A stretch of 64,000 bases of DNA, from contig CAYXGZ010000001.1 of NCBI GenBank assembly GCA_964464755.1, positions 135,950-199,949 on the forward strand, given 5' to 3'. The stretch comes from CAYXGZ01 sp964464755. GTDB lineage: Bacteria > Planctomycetota > MHYJ01 > JACPRB01. Below the pieces are notes generated by a model that worked only from the letters and a program-made list of their open reading frames with translations, ran no database searches and was not told where the DNA came from. The position numbers and the translations under genes were made by a program. This document shows, in pieces, positions 62,581 to 64,000 of this stretch. Positions within the stretch are counted from its first letter, which is position 1; each line of letters starts with the position of its first letter.

Positions 62581-63780
62581 ATGACGGTTCTCTCGTCGCT
62601 CGCCCTGCTCGCCGTCCTGCTCGTCCCCGGGGACGGCGGGAAGATCAAGTGGACTCCCGGCACGCCCGAGGAGGCCCTCGAGCGGGCCAAGCCCTCCGGC
62701 AAGCCCGTGATCGCCTACTTCCGCACGTCGAACTCGGCCTTCTGCACGCAGCTCGACGCCCTCGCGTTCAGCAACTCCGACGTCGTCAAGGCCTCCGAGG
62801 CCTTCGAGCGCGTCATCGTCGACGTCAGCGACCGCCGCGTGCTCGAGCAGATGGCCGCGAAGTACGCCATCCGCGGCGTGCCGACCGTGATCTTCTGGAA
62901 TGGCAAGGGCGAGCTCGTGCAGACGCTCCAGGGCGTCCAGACGCCCGAGACGATGCTGCGGGCCATGTCGCAGTACTCCAAGGCCTCGGGCCCGGCCGGC
63001 GGGACCCCGCCTCCGACGGGCCCCAAGGTCGAGGAATGGCGGGACACGCACCGCGTCCACCTCCGCAACGGGAACTTCGTGGACGGCAAGCTCGACCAGG
63101 CGCCCAGCGACACGGAGCTCGTCCTGCTCTTCTCGAAGGGCGCCGCGCTGAAGATCAAGCTGATCGACGTCGTGCGCATCGACATCATCAAGATGCGCCA
63201 CGTCAACGAGGCGGTGAAGACGGTCGACCTGCCGAAGCCCGGGCCCGGGGACTCCGGGGAGCCGCCCGCGCCGGGGCCCGCCAGGCCCGCGGAGACGGTG
63301 ACCTACGACGAGAACGGCAAGCCCGTGCTGAACATCTTCGTCGAGCGGGGGATCCGCGAGACGCTCGAGAAGCTGGGCGAGGACCCCGAGGGCTCCGACG
63401 AGGCGAAGCTCGTCAAGGACCTCGAGCAGACGGGCGAGGCCGGCCGGGCGCTCATCGCGTGGCTGCTCCGCGACGCGCGCTGGGAGATGCGCCGGGCGTC
63501 GGCCAAGGCCCTCGGGCTGCTGAAGCACGCGGCCTCGTCGAAGGCGCTCATCGCGCTCCTCGACCCCAAGGAGGAGTGGCTGGTCGTGGAGCAGGCCTGC
63601 ATCGCGCTGGGCCGGATCGGCGCGGTCGAGGCGGTCCGCCCGCTCATCGACATGCTCCGCTCGACGTACAAGGAGGTGGTGAAGGCGGCGGCGGCCTCCC
63701 TCCGGACGCTCACGGGCGTCGACGAGGCCGGCGAGAGCTACGCCGCCTGGATCCAGTGGTGGTCGGATCGCAAGGAATAG
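62581..63780 (+). CDS. Exported thioredoxin-fold protein with C-terminal HEAT repeats
   Basis: 399 residues. A signal peptide (about 1-17) is followed by a thioredoxin-like domain (about 25-135) with IAYFRTSNSAFCTQLD and cis-Pro IRGVPTVIF. Only one Cys remains (S-A-F-C in place of CxxC), so oxidoreductase activity is unlikely. A beta-rich linker (150-210) precedes HEAT-like repeats (about 275-385; MRRASAKALGLLKHAASSKA). AGCGGAGG lies 6 nt before the ATG. It shares a 4-bp gap with the zinc-ribbon gene downstream. Confidence 0.8.
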   Translation: MTVLSSLALLAVLLVPGDGGKIKWTPGTPEEALERAKPSGKPVIAYFRTSNSAFCTQLDALAFSNSDVVKASEAFERVIVDVSDRRVLEQMAAKYAIRGVPTVIFWNGKGELVQTLQGVQTPETMLRAMSQYSKASGPAGGTPPPTGPKVEEWRDTHRVHLRNGNFVDGKLDQAPSDTELVLLFSKGAALKIKLIDVVRIDIIKMRHVNEAVKTVDLPKPGPGDSGEPPAPGPARPAETVTYDENGKPVLNIFVERGIRETLEKLGEDPEGSDEAKLVKDLEQTGEAGRALIAWLLRDARWEMRRASAKALGLLKHAASSKALIALLDPKEEWLVVEQACIALGRIGAVEAVRPLIDMLRSTYKEVVKAAAASLRTLTGVDEAGESYAAWIQWWSDRKE

Positions 63781-63784
63781 CACC

Positions 63785-64000
63785 ATGGGCAGCGAGATCG
63801 TCTACTGCAGCCTCTGCGGGACGCGCATCCTCGAGAAGGACCTGATCTCCGGCCGCGCGTTCACGCTCCTCGACAAGACCTTCTGCGCCGACTGCAAGAG
63901 CCAGGCCTTCGCGCAGATGGACGGCGGAGAGGCGCCCGAGGCGCCGGCCCCCGCGCCCGCCCGCGCGACCCGCCCCTCCGCCCGCCCCGCGACCCCGGCC
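63785..64000 (+). CDS. Zinc-ribbon protein (3' end outside window)
   Basis: The 72 visible residues start MGSEIVYCSLCGTRI with CSLC and, after a LLDKTFCADC hairpin, a second CxxC pair, giving a treble-clef-like ribbon. An Ala/Pro-rich linker begins at about residue 48 and runs off the window edge. Proteins with this start in related genomes often carry a kinase or membrane segment later, which cannot be seen here. Confidence 0.7.
   Translation, partial: MGSEIVYCSLCGTRILEKDLISGRAFTLLDKTFCADCKSQAFAQMDGGEAPEAPAPAPARATRPSARPATPA

Overview
The window is about 70% G+C and almost fully coding. It carries roughly 65 protein genes, two tRNAs and no rRNA, CRISPR array, insertion sequence or prophage. 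Six Hanks-type protein kinases (one of them a pseudokinase), prokaryotic RING and zinc-ribbon proteins, formylglycine-generating-enzyme-like domains, HEAT-repeat secreted proteins, beta-sandwich (DUF1080/LamG-like) sensors and FHA/sigma-54 regulators point to a large-genome, high-GC Gram-negative-type bacterium. Planctomycetota is the best guess and Myxococcota the main alternative. This is inferred from gene content, because no marker gene that would settle it is present.

Layout. 1-9240 (mostly minus): a kinase with a degenerate GGDEF-AAA protein, then a tightly coupled operon of a periplasmic transglutaminase-like protein, a sensor kinase and an FHA-GAF-sigma-54 activator. 9365-13831: an ECF sigma factor with a FecR-like anti-sigma sensor, a YiiX-like hydrolase and a kinase-SUMF1 fusion. 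13851-16670: a cluster of strong hairpins, then four overlapping genes resembling F-type conjugation proteins (TrbC/TraW-, TraF- and TraH-like, plus a lipoprotein). 16704-21506: small envelope proteins, including two tiny lipoproteins behind the best promoter of the window, and YceI. 21558-31281: a TPR kinase, tRNA-Gly, membrane and zinc-ribbon proteins, a low-complexity secreted protein, a thioesterase and another kinase. 31316-35155: a thioredoxin gene whose active-site Cys-32 codon is an in-frame TGA followed by a SECIS-like hairpin, beside rmuC and ppk1. 35188-45655: a metalloprotease, a pseudokinase/PH-domain operon, an AT-hook protein, a universal stress protein, a GDT1-like transporter and an RlmI-like methyltransferase. 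45723-55363: an aminotransferase, a glycoside-hydrolase-like lipoprotein, a tRNA with CAU anticodon, a D-x-x-G-x-D-x-Y repeat protein and a SpoIIE phosphatase coupled to a lasso-B2-like protease. 55444-64000: pyrE, an O-antigen-ligase-like protein, an ECF sigma factor, a lexA/Y-polymerase SOS pair with a textbook operator, an M3 peptidase and thioredoxin/HEAT and zinc-ribbon proteins.

Two themes join the genes. The first is signalling across the envelope: kinases, ECF sigma/anti-sigma and SpoIIE proteins carry zinc ribbons inside and lectin-like or TPR sensors outside. The second is expression style. At least sixteen genes have a TANNNT -10 hexamer only 6-9 nt upstream of the start codon, often with a TTGNNN -35 at 17-18 nt, implying widespread leaderless mRNAs. 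Within operons, ATGA/GTGA stop-start overlaps are the rule. The highest-value observation is the putative selenocysteine thioredoxin at 31316-31645, which standard gene callers would split or truncate.
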